Part shown: positions 1-9,345 of the stretch, piece by piece
Layout of the letters: each line of letters starts with the position of its first letter
Position numbering within the stretch: position 1 is the first letter of the stretch
Assembly: GCA_951799445.1 (NCBI GenBank)
Contig: OX637295.1
Span: 1,054,001 to 1,118,000, forward strand
From: Pseudisothecium myosuroides
Lineage: Eukaryota; Streptophyta; Bryopsida; Hypnales; Lembophyllaceae
Direction of reading: 5' to 3'
DNA length: 64,000 bases
Notes under the pieces: model-generated
Told to the model about the DNA's origin: nothing
The model's input: the letters and a program-made list of their open reading frames with translations, nothing else
Databases searched by the model: none
Program-made: the position numbers and the translations under genes

Positions 1-360
1 AGGTGACGTTCTAGGTGTCTACTATTCTCGTTGTTTAGGTTTATCCTTCCGGTTTTGCACCGTACTCCCTTGTACCAGTCTGCGTCATTTTGTTCTGTAG
101 TAGTGTGATTCTACACCACTTTTGCACCCGTCTGAGCGTCAAGCGGACAAGAGTTACTTCGACTGGTCATACAAGATTTTGTGTTCACGTTATGAGCAAA
201 TTCTGGAGTTGCCTTGTGATTCCAGCTGTTCCTTGCATGATGGCTAGCTATGTGACCAGTCTTGTATATAGTTAAATCTCAGTGAGTATGTTATTGTTGT
301 TGGCAGCTCTTGTGAGGAATTTTTGTTGCTAATAATGTGTGCTTGGTTGTGTCATTACAG
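1..360 (+). other. Upstream intron or flank of the hAT-like exon
   Basis: This stretch contains only short ORFs. It ends in a pyrimidine-containing tract and TTACAG at 355-360, a good 3' splice site for the exon that begins at 361. The 5' exons of the hAT-like gene would lie to the left of the window or in this stretch; I cannot identify one here. Confidence 0.5.
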
Positions 361-965
361 GGGCTGCAGCAAAGCTCATACAAGAGCTTGACAGTCGGTT
401 CCCTGTCCAAAACGTCATGAGCACATTGGGTATCCTTTACCCGCAGTTCTGGTGCGATGGAAATTCGGAAGAGCAGTTCGATGCACACTTGCAAGTATTC
501 ATGGACGCATATGGCCATGGTAAAGTTCTTGGTTCTGGCAGTGACAAGCTACTACTGCCACCCCTGATTGACCGTGACATGCTAATGTCACAAAGAGGCT
601 TATTCAAAGTTTGCATGAAGTCCAATGCACGAGCCGCGATGCTGCCACCCTTTGACGTGAACCCGCTCATAAAAGTCTGGAGAGTCCTACATGGAAATAA
701 TAGTCTCACGAAGAATTTCACAGAGTTCATAAAACTAGCAGAGATTGCTATCACGCATGTTATCGGATCTGTAGAGGATGAGCGCACATTTTTGTCACTG
801 GCCTTTTTGAAATCAAAGTTGAGGGCTACACTTGTGGACAACCTGGAGGTGGCTGTTGGGATGTACTCCCAGAAAATTTTCACGTTGGAGTCTTTCCCGT
901 ATCAGACGGTGTTTGAAGACTGGTTCAATGCTGGAGAGAGAGGCCGTTATCTGGCCCATGCCTAG
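361..965 (+). CDS. hAT-type transposase-like protein, C-terminal exon with dimerisation domain
   Basis: This is the last exon of a larger gene, entered in phase 1 after the acceptor ending at 360 and read to a stop at 963-965 (about 200 residues). The C-terminal half looks like a hAT-family dimerisation domain: a helix with LAEIAITHVIGSVEDERTF, then SLAFLKSKLR, then LEVAVGMYSQ and FEDWF. The spacing of the E-R-F signature followed by a basic K-L-R helix is characteristic of hAT transposases and their domesticated relatives. The catalytic DDE core and BED zinc finger would lie upstream, outside the window. There are no internal stops, so it may be an active element or a domesticated gene; no terminal inverted repeat was found to the right. 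Confidence in the family is moderate and in function low. Confidence 0.6.
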
Positions 966-2000
966 TTCATCAGCCTGCACCTCGACTGAATCCTAGCATG
1001 GTTCATCGGGAATGCAGATTTGCATCCTTGGTGTTGCATATTCAGTTTTTTAGCTTCACATAGGCACTAGGATTTTCAGTTTGGTAGGGTGGGGGCTACT
1101 GTAGTGACCTATTTGTGGTTGTTAGTCATTCAGTTATTTCAACTTGCAATCAAATTTGATCTAGTGATTGGGATCTTCCTTCTTGCAAGAGTGGCGTAGC
1201 TTTCTGCACCTGTTTTGCACTGACCTCACTAATTCAGGCTTCTTTCATGCTGATACAGTCACATTGGTTCATTTGCAATGTCTTCTGTTGATTGTGACTA
1301 TGTTGGCTTGCTTGACTATGTTGCTGGCCCAAATGTTTGCTCACTGTAATTGGTATTTGTGCAGACCTGAGTCCTGACTTGGGCATCGGAGTGTCTTGCT
1401 TGTGTGCAGGTTATTGTAATTGCTTGTGTGTACTAGTACTTGTGCTTAATCTGTTGTTTTACAATGTTTGTACATATTCTTACTAAGGCATCGGAGTGTG
1501 TGTGTGTGTGCAGGTCCCGTTAGGTAGATAGAAAAGTTTTAGAATGCTTATTTTACTCTGCAAATTCTTACTCAACCATCGGAGTGTGTGTGTGTGTGTG
1601 TGTGTATGCAGGTCCTGCGTGGAAGCTAGAGAAGTTGTAGTGTGTAATTGTTCATTTTTAGTGGTGCACTTATATGTAAAACTCTTTTGCCTTGTAATCT
1701 TCTGTAAATTCTATGTTGCTCCAAAAATTCTCCACTTATACTCCGATTGATGGACTGTAAATCGCCATGTTTGCTCCAAATGTATGTAAAATATCACCTT
1801 GTCTGCACTATTTGATCTTAGCAAGTTGCCACTGCCAAAACTCATTTCATCAGTTAATCGCCAGAACTCTCTTCACTGGCAACTCCAATGTCGCCACTGA
1901 ATTGAACTAGCAAAAGCCATAATGTCGCCATGTGAACTTCCAAATTTCCGCCCAGTTCGCCATAAAGGCGATTTCCGAAAAATGAAAAAAAAGCCCTGAT
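966..2000. other. Intergenic region, no gene seen
   Basis: No coding signal is visible. The stretch has short TG-rich ORFs, three spaced copies of a CATCGGAGTGT motif and otherwise unremarkable sequence up to the start of the segmental duplication. Confidence 0.5.
1384..1612 (+). repeat. Degenerate tandem repeat with TG microsatellites
   Basis: The motif CATCGGAGTGT begins at 1384, 1489 and 1577. In each case a TG run of growing length and the sequence GCAGGT follow. Spacing is about 105 and 88 bases, so this is an old, uneven tandem repeat in which the (TG)n tract has expanded in the later copies. Confidence 0.7.
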
Positions 2001-2825
2001 TAAGATCTCATAGATTAAATGAATTCATTTTGTGTAATAAAGTACCTTAAGACCATCATCTTGAAGCTCTCCAGTGAACAGTCACTCTAGCAACATGTGT
2101 CCAACAATGTAAGATCCAAGACTTGGCAGATATGTTCATCAATATGTACCCGCTAGTATGGTATTCCTAGTGTTTCATAGAATTTAGAAAATAATGATTT
2201 GTGTACTAAAATATACTCCTTTTGTCCCAAAATGATCTTCCTGTTAGACAAAATGTTCCGGATTAAGCTTGAAAATAATAATTTTTTAAATCCGATTTGA
2301 CTTGTAAATAGAATTCCATGCTTTCCTATTGTCATGAAATTTTGCGTTTCAAATTAGTTTTCAAAGTGTCAATTCAGAGAATTTAAAAATTGGATTTTTG
2401 ATGCATTTTTAAGGAGCATCAGTGGCCACTTAATTATTCATTGTAGGCCCATTCAATTGTCAATAGAAAATTGAGCTTTTTAAATATTTGACATGACTCT
2501 AGACCATGTGCATCTTTTAAGGAAGTAAGCTCTAATATGTGAATTGTGCTTCCAATGGTAAGAGATTAATTTCCATCACCTTGCTATTCTATGGGTTGTA
2601 CCTCCAATAGGAGGGGAGTGACTTTAATGAGCTTCCTAATTCATGGCCTGTTTTAATGGTTGGGCTTTGCTTCCAAAGGGTAGGGGTTTATTTTTAATCA
2701 ACTTCCTATATATGCCAATGTGCTTCTACAGTGCATGCAAAACTCCTTGCCAATCCCCTTCTCCCTAGCCTTAGCAGCAAAATTGTGCAACTTACACTAA
2801 GAATAAACTTACACAAAGAAGTGTG

Positions 2826-3145
2826 GCCACATTGCTACATAGGCAAGAGTAGTAGATAAGAGAACTAGTCAAGAGTAGTAGAGTAGAAAGCATCCTTATA
2901 AATTGCGGAGACAAGAGAACTAGCCAAGAGTGGTAGAGTAGAAAGCATCCTTGCAAATTGCAGAGACAAGAGAACTAGCCAAGAGTGGTAGAGTAGAAAG
3001 CATCCTTGCAAATTGCGGAGACAAGAAAACTAGCCAAGAGTGGTAGAGTAGAAAACATCCTTGCAAACTGCGGAGACAAGAGAACTAGCCAAGAGTGGTA
3101 GAATACAAAGCATCCTTGCAAATTGCAGAGACAAGAGAACAGCGC
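2826..3145 (+). repeat. 55-bp tandem array, about five units
   Basis: Units beginning GAGTAGAAAGCATCC start at 2881, 2936, 2991, 3046 and 3101, an exact 55-base period. A more diverged half unit lies at the left. Each unit carries GCAAATTGCGGAGACAAG and GAACTAGCCAAGAGTGG. Only one partial unit exists in the second duplication copy (around 12838-12886), so the array expanded after, or was lost since, the segmental duplication. It lies downstream of the minus-strand Bet v 1 gene. Confidence 0.9.
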
Positions 3146-3388
3146 ACAACTGATCTCCCAAACATACTCATTTCACCAATTACGGAACTCAGTTTCAAAT
3201 TGCCAGGGCACGGTACACCAGGACCTGCCAATTAGGAAAAAAAACCCAATACCAGTTCGGTTGCGAAAACCGAATCTAGCTAAGTTAATCGTGAACAGAA
3301 CCACACGAGTGAATCCACCGCCGATCCACCGCCGAAGCCTCAGAGAGTGATCTAAAACCCTAAACCCTAATTGTCGAACTGTCGAGCC

Positions 3389-5783
3389 CTAATGAACTCC
3401 AATAGGTTTCTGCGCTGCCCCCGCCGCGAGGTCTGTCTTGGCAGCAGCGTCGGCCACCGCTTTCCACGAGAGTGAGACGATGTTTTTGAGGTGCTCGGGA
3501 GGACCCATGTCGCCCTCGGGCACGTACGTGGCCACCCACACGGCCTTGGTGGTGCCGTCGCGGGGTCCGTCGCTGAATTGAATGGTGGCGGACATGTGAC
3601 GGTAGCGCGGATCGCCCTTCAGCACCGTGTACCCCATCTTCTTGCTCGCGTCGTCGATGAGGTCCATGCGCTCCGTCACTTCGCCTGCAAACGGAATGGC
3701 TGTGACGCAGAAAGTGCAAGCAAGGTCAGAATTGTGCAGGAGCTCGTGGATTGTCGGAAAGCTACTTCAGTTCTGGAGATTGACTGCATCATGGTAATGT
3801 AGCACTCTGAAATCGCTGGTGGGAGCAGGAGCGCGGGGACAGAACCTACCTTACTTCTGGAGATTGATTGCATCATGCTAATGCAGGGTTTTGAATTTGC
3901 AGATGGGAGCAGTAGCACGAGGACAGAAAACCTAATTCAATCTGAGATTATATCATGCCAATGTAAGGTTTTGGATTCGTAGGTGGGAGCAGGAGCGCGT
4001 GGACAGGAACTTAATTTTATTTTCGAGATTACTTCAGGGTTTTGAAATTCACTGGAGCTTAATTAGGACAACATGGTTCTGACGACTTCCCAACTTCATC
4101 ATGAGTGTCGGTCTAAGTTGCTCTCCCTAGCCTGTTAGTGAAATGTGGTGTGGCTGGAAGATTCAAAACTATTATGCGATCCTTTAACGAATCTGATGTT
4201 ATTTGATGCAACCACTTGAGGTTCAACTCATTGAAGTTGATCAACTTAGCCAGAAGGTCAAAGTGCAGTGCTAGACAATCTTGTTGACTCTGATGGTCTT
4301 CTAGCGTACTTTGAATCAACAACCGCAAATTTGAGGGCAGGAGACATACAGCATGATCGCGAAGATTCTAAAATTGGATTCTGCAGATTTGGAACCAAAA
4401 TTAAATAAAATTGAAGGTTCTGACTTTCGGTTGTAAGATTGCAAGTGCTACTTCCATTGTGATGGCAATCAAGGTCACAATTTACAAACAATTGAGGGAG
4501 AAAGGAATCCATTACCTGGTCCCATCTTGACGACACGAATGCTCCCCGGCTCGCCATGGCCGTGGACCAGAGTCGTAGACTCGAAGAACTGCGGCATGGC
4601 CTTGCATAGAATGGCGTCTAAATTCCTGCACGCACTCCAGATCGCGTCTGGGGTTGCCTCCAGCGTCTCCGTATGCGTCAGCGTCTTCTTGTGGTTCACA
4701 GCAGTCTCCATTGTCTTCATCACCATCGTGGCGATGGCTTTGACGTGCTCGGGAGGGCCCATCTCTCCCACCGGCTCATACTTCGCCGTCCAGGTGCCTG
4801 CGGTGGTCCCGTCCTGTTGCTGTGCGAAGTGCATCTCGGCGCTGAAGCTGCTGTACCTGGGGTCGCCCTCGAGCACCGTGTATCCCAGCGTCTTGGTGGC
4901 GTCGTCGAACTTGTCCATGCGCTCCTTGACGTGTCCCGCATGCCCTATCGCTGCGCAGCCAATTCACATTTGCGTCAACTCAAGCACATCTAACCAATAC
5001 TCGTGAGAGAAATTTCAGAGAGATCGCATTTGGGATATAAGAGCCAAACTCTCTTGCGATCAACTATCAAAGCGGGACGTTGTAAATTACTATCGAGACA
5101 ACACAAATTTCCATTCCAAAAGCAGTCGCCGTAAACGTTGAGTAACGAGTCGTGCTTACACCCAACTTGCTAATTAAAGTCCAACCAAGTGTCTTGGAAG
5201 AGACGACTTGCTGTCGGTAGTCAACCGGGCTCACTGAATAGGAGACGGAATCAGGCACCGAACATCATCTACCTCAATCACATCAGATGATTCATTTCAA
5301 ATTCGTATGGAATTGAAAAGAACAGGAGGTTACAAATAACATTGGTGATCAACTTTCAAAGCGAGAGATTGTAGACATTCCCATTTCCACCCAAACATCA
5401 GTCACCATAGACAGTCAACTTGCCAGTTGAAGTCCAGCCAATGTGTATCGGAAGAGACGATTAGCTTGCTGTTGCTACTCAACTGGGGTTTAATCAACAG
5501 GAGACGGAATCAGGCACTGAACACCATCTACCTCAAATAAATCAGATCATTCATGCAAATTCATCAGGAATTGAAAGATTACAACAAGAATGGCCGCATA
5601 TATACCAGGACCAAAGGTGACGACACGAATGCTTCCAGGCTCGCCATGGCCGTTCTCGTACTCGCTCTTGGCGAAATACTCTGGCATGAGGTCCAAGAGA
5701 ATCTTGTCCACATGCTTGCAAGCCTCCCAGATGTCATCAGCGGAGGCCTGGAGGATCTCGGTGTGCGAAAGGGTGTGAGACAT
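3389..5783 (-). CDS. Two-domain Bet v 1/PR-10-like protein, copy A
   Basis: I join three exons: 5606-5783 (start codon at 5781-5783), 4516-4950 and 3389-3684, giving 302 codons plus stop with phase-1 GT-AG introns. The protein contains two complete Bet v 1 domains head to tail. Domain 1 runs from SHTLSHTEILQ to about residue 150; domain 2 begins at TLTHTETLEATPDAIW with no linker. Each domain has the family's glycine-rich loop (HGEPGSIRVV), a following KERMD or TERMD strand and the conserved GDPRY segment. The introns fall at the same place in both domains, just after FGP or MGPG, which is where single-domain PR-10 genes have their only intron. Bet v 1 proteins bind hydrophobic ligands in a central cavity, and some are enzymes; the ligand here is unknown. 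A TATA-like CTATACAAAA lies at 5905-5914. Exons are GC-rich against AT-rich introns. Confidence 0.85.
3770..4060 (+). repeat. About 82-bp tandem repeat inside intron 2 of the Bet v 1 gene A
   Basis: Units share the pattern GGAGATTG..GCATCATG, then GGTGGGAGCAGGAGCGCG and GGACAG. Starts near 3778, 3862, 3944 and 4026 give a period of about 82 bases. The paralogue's intron has one unit fewer (around 13676-13860), so this array changes length between copies. Confidence 0.75.
5163..5588 (+). repeat. About 254-bp tandem duplication inside intron 1 of gene A
   Basis: The stretch from CAACTTGCTAATTAAAGTCC (5163) is repeated from CAACTTGCCAGTTGAAGTCC (5417). Both copies continue through GGAAGAGACGA, GGAGACGGAATCAGGCAC and CATCTACCTCAA. 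Gene B has this segment once, which largely explains intron 1 being 655 bases in A and 254 in B. Confidence 0.75.
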
Positions 5784-5904
5784 GATTGTCTGCTGCAGCG
5801 TTCCTAATCTGGCAGGGCTGAATGCGAGAGGAGGGATGGATCCTGCAGTTGGAAGAAGTGCAGGGAAGAGCTTGGTGTGCTTGTTGTGGATGATCAGAGG
5901 GCCT

Positions 5905-5914
5905 TTTTGTATAG
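5905..5914 (-). promoter_or_regulatory. TATA-like box of Bet v 1 gene A
   Basis: Read on the minus strand this is CTATACAAAA, about 120 bases upstream of the start codon, a plausible core promoter position with a short leader. In copy B the same site (15370-15379) reads CTCTACAAAA, losing the TATA core. Confidence 0.4.
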
Positions 5915-6099
5915 AACAGCTTCGATCGTAATTTTGTTTGACGGGTGGCGACTACTGGGCTGACCAAGTATTTAATTTGCTACACCAGTCCAGTCTGATA
6001 ACCAGACCGTGCGGACTCGAGATCAAGCGCCCGTCGTATCTTCGTAGGCGACCAGGTAATTTGACTTGGGGTTGACGTTGACTCTGCTGGAGTTCATCG

Positions 6100-7505
6100 G
6101 AAATTTTGTTTTCGCAAAATGCCCGACGTAAACCGTGGGGCGGAAATCCTCCCCGGAAAGATTTCTTTACAAACGACCGGGCTTGGGTGCCACGTGCCCT
6201 CCCGGGAGTCACCGTGCCACGCAGCTGCTAATCGGAAGAATCTTTGATAAGGATGTATTTATAAAGATAAACTTCGTGGTGGAAAATAAAATGGGGAATA
6301 TGCCTGTACAGGATGCTATTCTTAGAGCTTATGGGGTGGAGAGGATGAAGTTCGTGATCGAAGTTATAAGCGTATTAGCTACCACCTTCTTCACGACAAG
6401 TTTCTCCCAGTGGTTCCCAGTTATGCACGAGTTTTTAGTTTTCCAACATAGGGAGAATGCCATTCCCGGTTCACCGTCCTCAATCAAAACTATCTGCGAA
6501 ACTGCAGATATTGTTGCGAGGGAAACAAGAATCATCTCCTTAGAAAAATGTCACACTTCAGGCCGTTGGTGTTAAAAATGCTTGCTGTGGTTTCATTATG
6601 ATCTCAAAGAGCATGTTACTTTTCTAGCAATTTCCTGCATAGTTTTCTGATCCTTTTTGTACGTAAGAATATGCTGTTAAAAATAATATTGTTCCATTGT
6701 TGTTTTGAAGATGATTTCTTCTTTCAAAGTGCCCGTTATACAATCGAGGCTATCTGTGCCGAGACATATTTGGAGACAGCAGTCAAGTTAAAGGATATTG
6801 AAGCTCGATCAAATACTTTTTGCTTGGGAATGAGGTTTGCACATGGGACTGCTTTTTGTTCACTTTGGTTTAACACTGCTATCACGTTCTGTAGAATTAT
6901 TCTACCGCAGCTGGTTAAACCGGTTGATTGCCTCTGGATTCTGGACATGATTTAATTAAGGCGAATCTGCTTAGAAGACAGAAATTCCTGAAATGTGCAC
7001 TGTGAGAATGTGTACACACTGTACTTACACTAGTCTGACTCAACCAGTATCCAGGTTAAGCCAGGCAAGAAGTTCTTGACACGCAATTGTTTCCACCCCT
7101 AAGCTAGTTGAAAATGGCTTCCCAACTTCATCTCGAAATCAAATATTGGACTGAAAGCAGTGTCCAGCTGAGAGTTGCCTGTTTTGGGTGAAATTTCGTT
7201 GTCACGAAGCAATTTTCAAAACACGCCTCATTAATGCTGAGGATTGTGACACCCCTGGCCTGTGAATTACGGAAAGTGCGGGTGACTGAAATTCTATTAC
7301 TAACCGAAACCTTAATAGCGCCATTTTCCCAGAAACATTGAAACCTGTGTGAACCAGCGTTCGGGAATCGGGAAGTTCTCAATTTGAAAATCTGTGTTAA
7401 GGTTTCATCGACACAACTAGTCAGAGAGCCAGTTTTGCAGGATTTTAGTTCAGAAGAAAGTTCGCTAGAAAACGCGGGCTGTGTCCAAAAGTGAGATAGT
7501 TCCAT
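6100..7505. other. Region between duplication copy 1 and the unknown minus-strand gene
   Basis: Open stretches occur on the plus strand (6135-6575 and 6671-6955), moderate in GC, but I recognise no family and no convincing splice pair. They could be exons of an unknown gene or relic DNA. Nothing else can be supported here. Confidence 0.3.
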
Positions 7506-7510
7506 CCAGA

Positions 7511-7957
7511 TCAATTACTCACTGGCTTTGACTTCTTTGCGCTCCGAGTTCTCCAATTGTCCTGCTAACGTTAAGGAAGACCGTTAGCGCAATCAGAACG
7601 ACACACTCTAGTTCAGAAAATCGAAACATGCTAGGAAAGTACTGACCGTGAAATGTTGGGAAAAACATGAACAAATATCCGACTTACCAAGGGCTCATCA
7701 TCTTCTGTATTTCCCACACCTTTTACTTCTTCAGGTTTCTCTTTTGACATCTGTTTGGCACTTTCAGTTACGGAATCCTTAGAAGTACTCAAAGCTTTCT
7801 CAGCCTTACCCTGCTTCCCACCTGAAGCAGTTTCACAGTGGTACATATGAGTGATCAGACGAGCACCATTTTTCAGTACCAGGAATATAAGAGAGCCCTC
7901 ATCATAGTCGAAATCTTTCAACCTCACATTGTCTTCAGGCACCAGCACTTGACAAGA
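7511..7957 (-). CDS. Unrecognised plant gene, last two exons
   Basis: I infer two phase-0 exons on the minus strand, 7688-7957 and 7511-7561. The first follows an acceptor GTTTAG and ends GAGCCCTTG before a consensus GTAAGT donor. The second follows GTTAGCAG and ends in a stop at 7511-7513. The joined segment is 106 residues. It has an ordered-looking start (VLVPEDNVRLKDFDYDEGSL, then IFLVLKNGARLITHM). A charged, low-complexity Lys/Glu/Ser stretch and a basic tail (NWRTRSAKKSKP) follow. I do not recognise the family. The 5' exons must lie above 7957, towards or beyond the bacterial insert at 8399. Confidence 0.5.
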
Positions 7958-8398
7958 CTAAACTAGACGAATTCAACCGATAGTGAAAACGTTAAACAGT
8001 AATTAATTGCACCGACTGTGTGAGCAAAGCTTAAAGTTAGAAACGTCAATTTCATCAAATAGGCAATATTCAACGAAACCCTAAAAAGTTGAAACCCTAA
8101 AGACTGGCCGTTGCAACGAAAGAAATTAAATAAGGACATGAACATGCTTCAAATTCATTCAAAAAAAATTCCAACACAAGGAGAAGTGTGAGCACGTACA
8201 ATCCCAAGAGGATGCGCTCTCCTGTAGAGCAGTACATATCATTCATGCGGACGGCTGCAGACCCCAATCCAGAGCCCCAAAATCGTCCTACAATCATGTC
8301 TGTCGCTCAACTCCAAGGAAAGCGTTCTCCAGGGAACCCCGGCATCAACGTGATGCTGGAATCCGAAACAACTAATGGAGTGCAAACAACTAATATAG
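7958..8398. other. Flank between the unknown gene and the bacterial insert
   Basis: AT-rich plant-like sequence with two AAACCCTAAA telo-box motifs near 8076-8101 lies here. A moderately GC-rich patch at 8200-8398 is open on both strands. A minus-strand reading there ends at a possible GTACGTGC donor near 8200. I cannot decide which strand, if any, codes. Confidence 0.35.
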
Positions 8399-8404
8399 GT
8401 CCGG

Positions 8405-9085
8405 TCAGCCCCGGCACTCGACCAGGCTGCGCACCTGTCCCTCGGCGCTGAGGTTCTCCTCTGACAACCAGCGCTGGAACCCGGCGTCGATCTTCGGCCA
8501 TTCGCCATCGATAATGCTGTACCAGGCGCTATCGCGGTTCCTGCCCTTGACCACCATATGCTGGCGGAACACCCCTTCAAAACTGAAACCCAGCCGTTCG
8601 GCGGCGACGCACGAGCGGGCATTCTCGTTGTTGCACTTCCACTCCAGGCGCCGGTACCCCAGGGCAAAGCATTCCCTGGCCAGCATGTACACCGCCTCGG
8701 TGCTCTTGGGCGAGCGCTGCATCGGCGCGCCAAAGGCCACATGACCGATCTCGATCCGGCCCTGGTCCGGCACGATGGACAGCAGGCTGAGAAAGCCCTG
8801 CACCTGGCCGCTAGCCTTGTCCAGCGCGCTGAAGAAGTACGGGTCGCTGTGGGCGGCGTGATTGTCCAGCCAGGCATCGAAGGCGTCGCGCTCGCTGAAC
8901 GGGCCATAGGGCAGGTAGTCCCAGAGCTTGGGGTCGGCACCGGGCCCGGTCAACACTTGCCACAGATCATCGCCATGGCGCGCCGGATCGAGCTTCTCCA
9001 GGATGATGAAGCGCCCTTCTAGGCGGGTCGCCGAAGGAGCGGAGGCACCTTGCCAGTGCGCTAGGGGAGTCGAGTCAGTCGACAT
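8405..9085 (-). CDS. GNAT-family N-acetyltransferase, bacterial type (RimJ/RimL-like)
   Basis: The CDS is intact, with 226 codons from ATG at 9083-9085 to the stop at 8405-8407. Translation could also open further upstream, but the minus strand reads GAGGAGAATACG before this ATG, a good Shine-Dalgarno at normal spacing, so this start is preferred. The sequence has typical features of acetyl-CoA-dependent transferases that act on ribosomal proteins or small amines. These are an N-terminal LEGRFIILEKLDPARH segment, the central LLSIVPDQGRIEIGHVAF strand, the acetyl-CoA-binding region around TEAVYMLARECFALGYRRLEW, and NARSCVAAERLGFSFEG at the end. Length and architecture match bacterial family members. 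Strong G/C in third codon positions differs from every other gene in the window. It has no plant-like targeting signal or intron. Confidence 0.8.
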   Translation of the reverse strand: MSTDSTPLAHWQGASAPSATRLEGRFIILEKLDPARHGDDLWQVLTGPGADPKLWDYLPYGPFSERDAFDAWLDNHAAHSDPYFFSALDKASGQVQGFLSLLSIVPDQGRIEIGHVAFGAPMQRSPKSTEAVYMLARECFALGYRRLEWKCNNENARSCVAAERLGFSFEGVFRQHMVVKGRNRDSAWYSIIDGEWPKIDAGFQRWLSEENLSAEGQVRSLVECRG

Positions 9086-9103
9086 CGTATTCTCCTCGGG
9101 ACT

Positions 9104-9345
9104 TACAGCGCGTGGCGGAATTGGATCAAGCCGAGGCGCGGCGCTAGGCGATGCGCTCATAGAGCTGGAGCGCCGTGACGTTGGTTTCGTGGTCAGCCAG
9201 TGCACGTTGGCACAAACAGTCGGCCTCGCGGGCGGCGGCGTAGACGTGACGGGCTCGATCAACTGCCGACCCACCCCTGAAGCGCGCAGGGCAGGCCGCG
9301 CGTGACAAACAGGTCCTCCAGTTCGAGCGATGGTAAGGTGGCCGA
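9104..9345 (-). pseudogene. Truncated and frameshifted GNAT acetyltransferase remnant
   Basis: Immediately upstream of the intact GNAT, successive pieces of a second GNAT C-terminus appear in different frames: LELEDLFVTRGL, then VGRQLIE, then AAAREADCLC with HETNVTALQLYERIA, and finally GLIQFRHAL before a TAA at 9104-9106. These correspond in order to the acetyl-CoA-binding loop and the terminal helix-strand typical of small GNATs. At least three frame changes fall within 240 bases, and the 5' part is missing at the insert edge. The remnant is non-functional unless the indels are sequencing errors. Confidence 0.7.

Larger units (their letters stand above)
2020..6095. repeat. Segmental duplication, copy 1
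   Basis: This block resembles 12340-15555 in the same orientation. Matching landmarks are the left flank around 2020-2200 versus 12365-12500, the AAGAGT..GCATCCTTGCAAA repeat unit, the whole Bet v 1 gene, and the right flank around 5930-6090 versus 15390-15550. Exons are almost identical while introns and flanks carry indels, so the coding parts are held by selection or gene conversion. Exact ends need an alignment. Confidence 0.85.
8399..9345. mobile_element. Bacterial-looking insert (Pseudomonas-type GNAT pair)
   Basis: GC content rises abruptly at about 8399, just after a bacterial stop codon on the minus strand, and falls again between about 9330 and 9355. Inside are one intact bacterial-type CDS with a Shine-Dalgarno and the broken 3' end of another, 18 bases apart, as in a bacterial operon. 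There is no intron, transposase or terminal repeat. The gene content resembles neighbouring GNAT genes of pseudomonads, as far as I recall that arrangement. It is either a horizontal transfer into the plant genome or an assembly chimera; sequence alone cannot separate these. Confidence 0.75.

Noticed and set aside
437..883. Long minus-strand ORF opposite the hAT-like exon
   Set aside because: It is the shadow of the plus-strand coding exon, which has the recognisable domain and a splice acceptor.
2214..2250. TACTCCTTTTGTCCCAAAAT as another Stowaway MITE end
   Set aside because: It resembles the family end, but no matching inverted end with TA was found nearby; at most a solo fragment.
3491..5006. 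Several plus-strand and alternate-frame ORFs over the Bet v 1 gene (also 13380-14882)
   Set aside because: They overlap the GC-rich exons of the minus-strand Bet v 1 genes; no family features in those frames.
8188..8451. Plus-strand ORF crossing the left edge of the bacterial insert
   Set aside because: It reads from plant-like flank into the antisense of the GNAT gene, so the joined frame is accidental.
8558..9305. Plus-strand ORFs inside the bacterial insert
   Set aside because: Antisense shadows common in high-GC coding DNA; the minus-strand GNAT has clear motifs and a Shine-Dalgarno.
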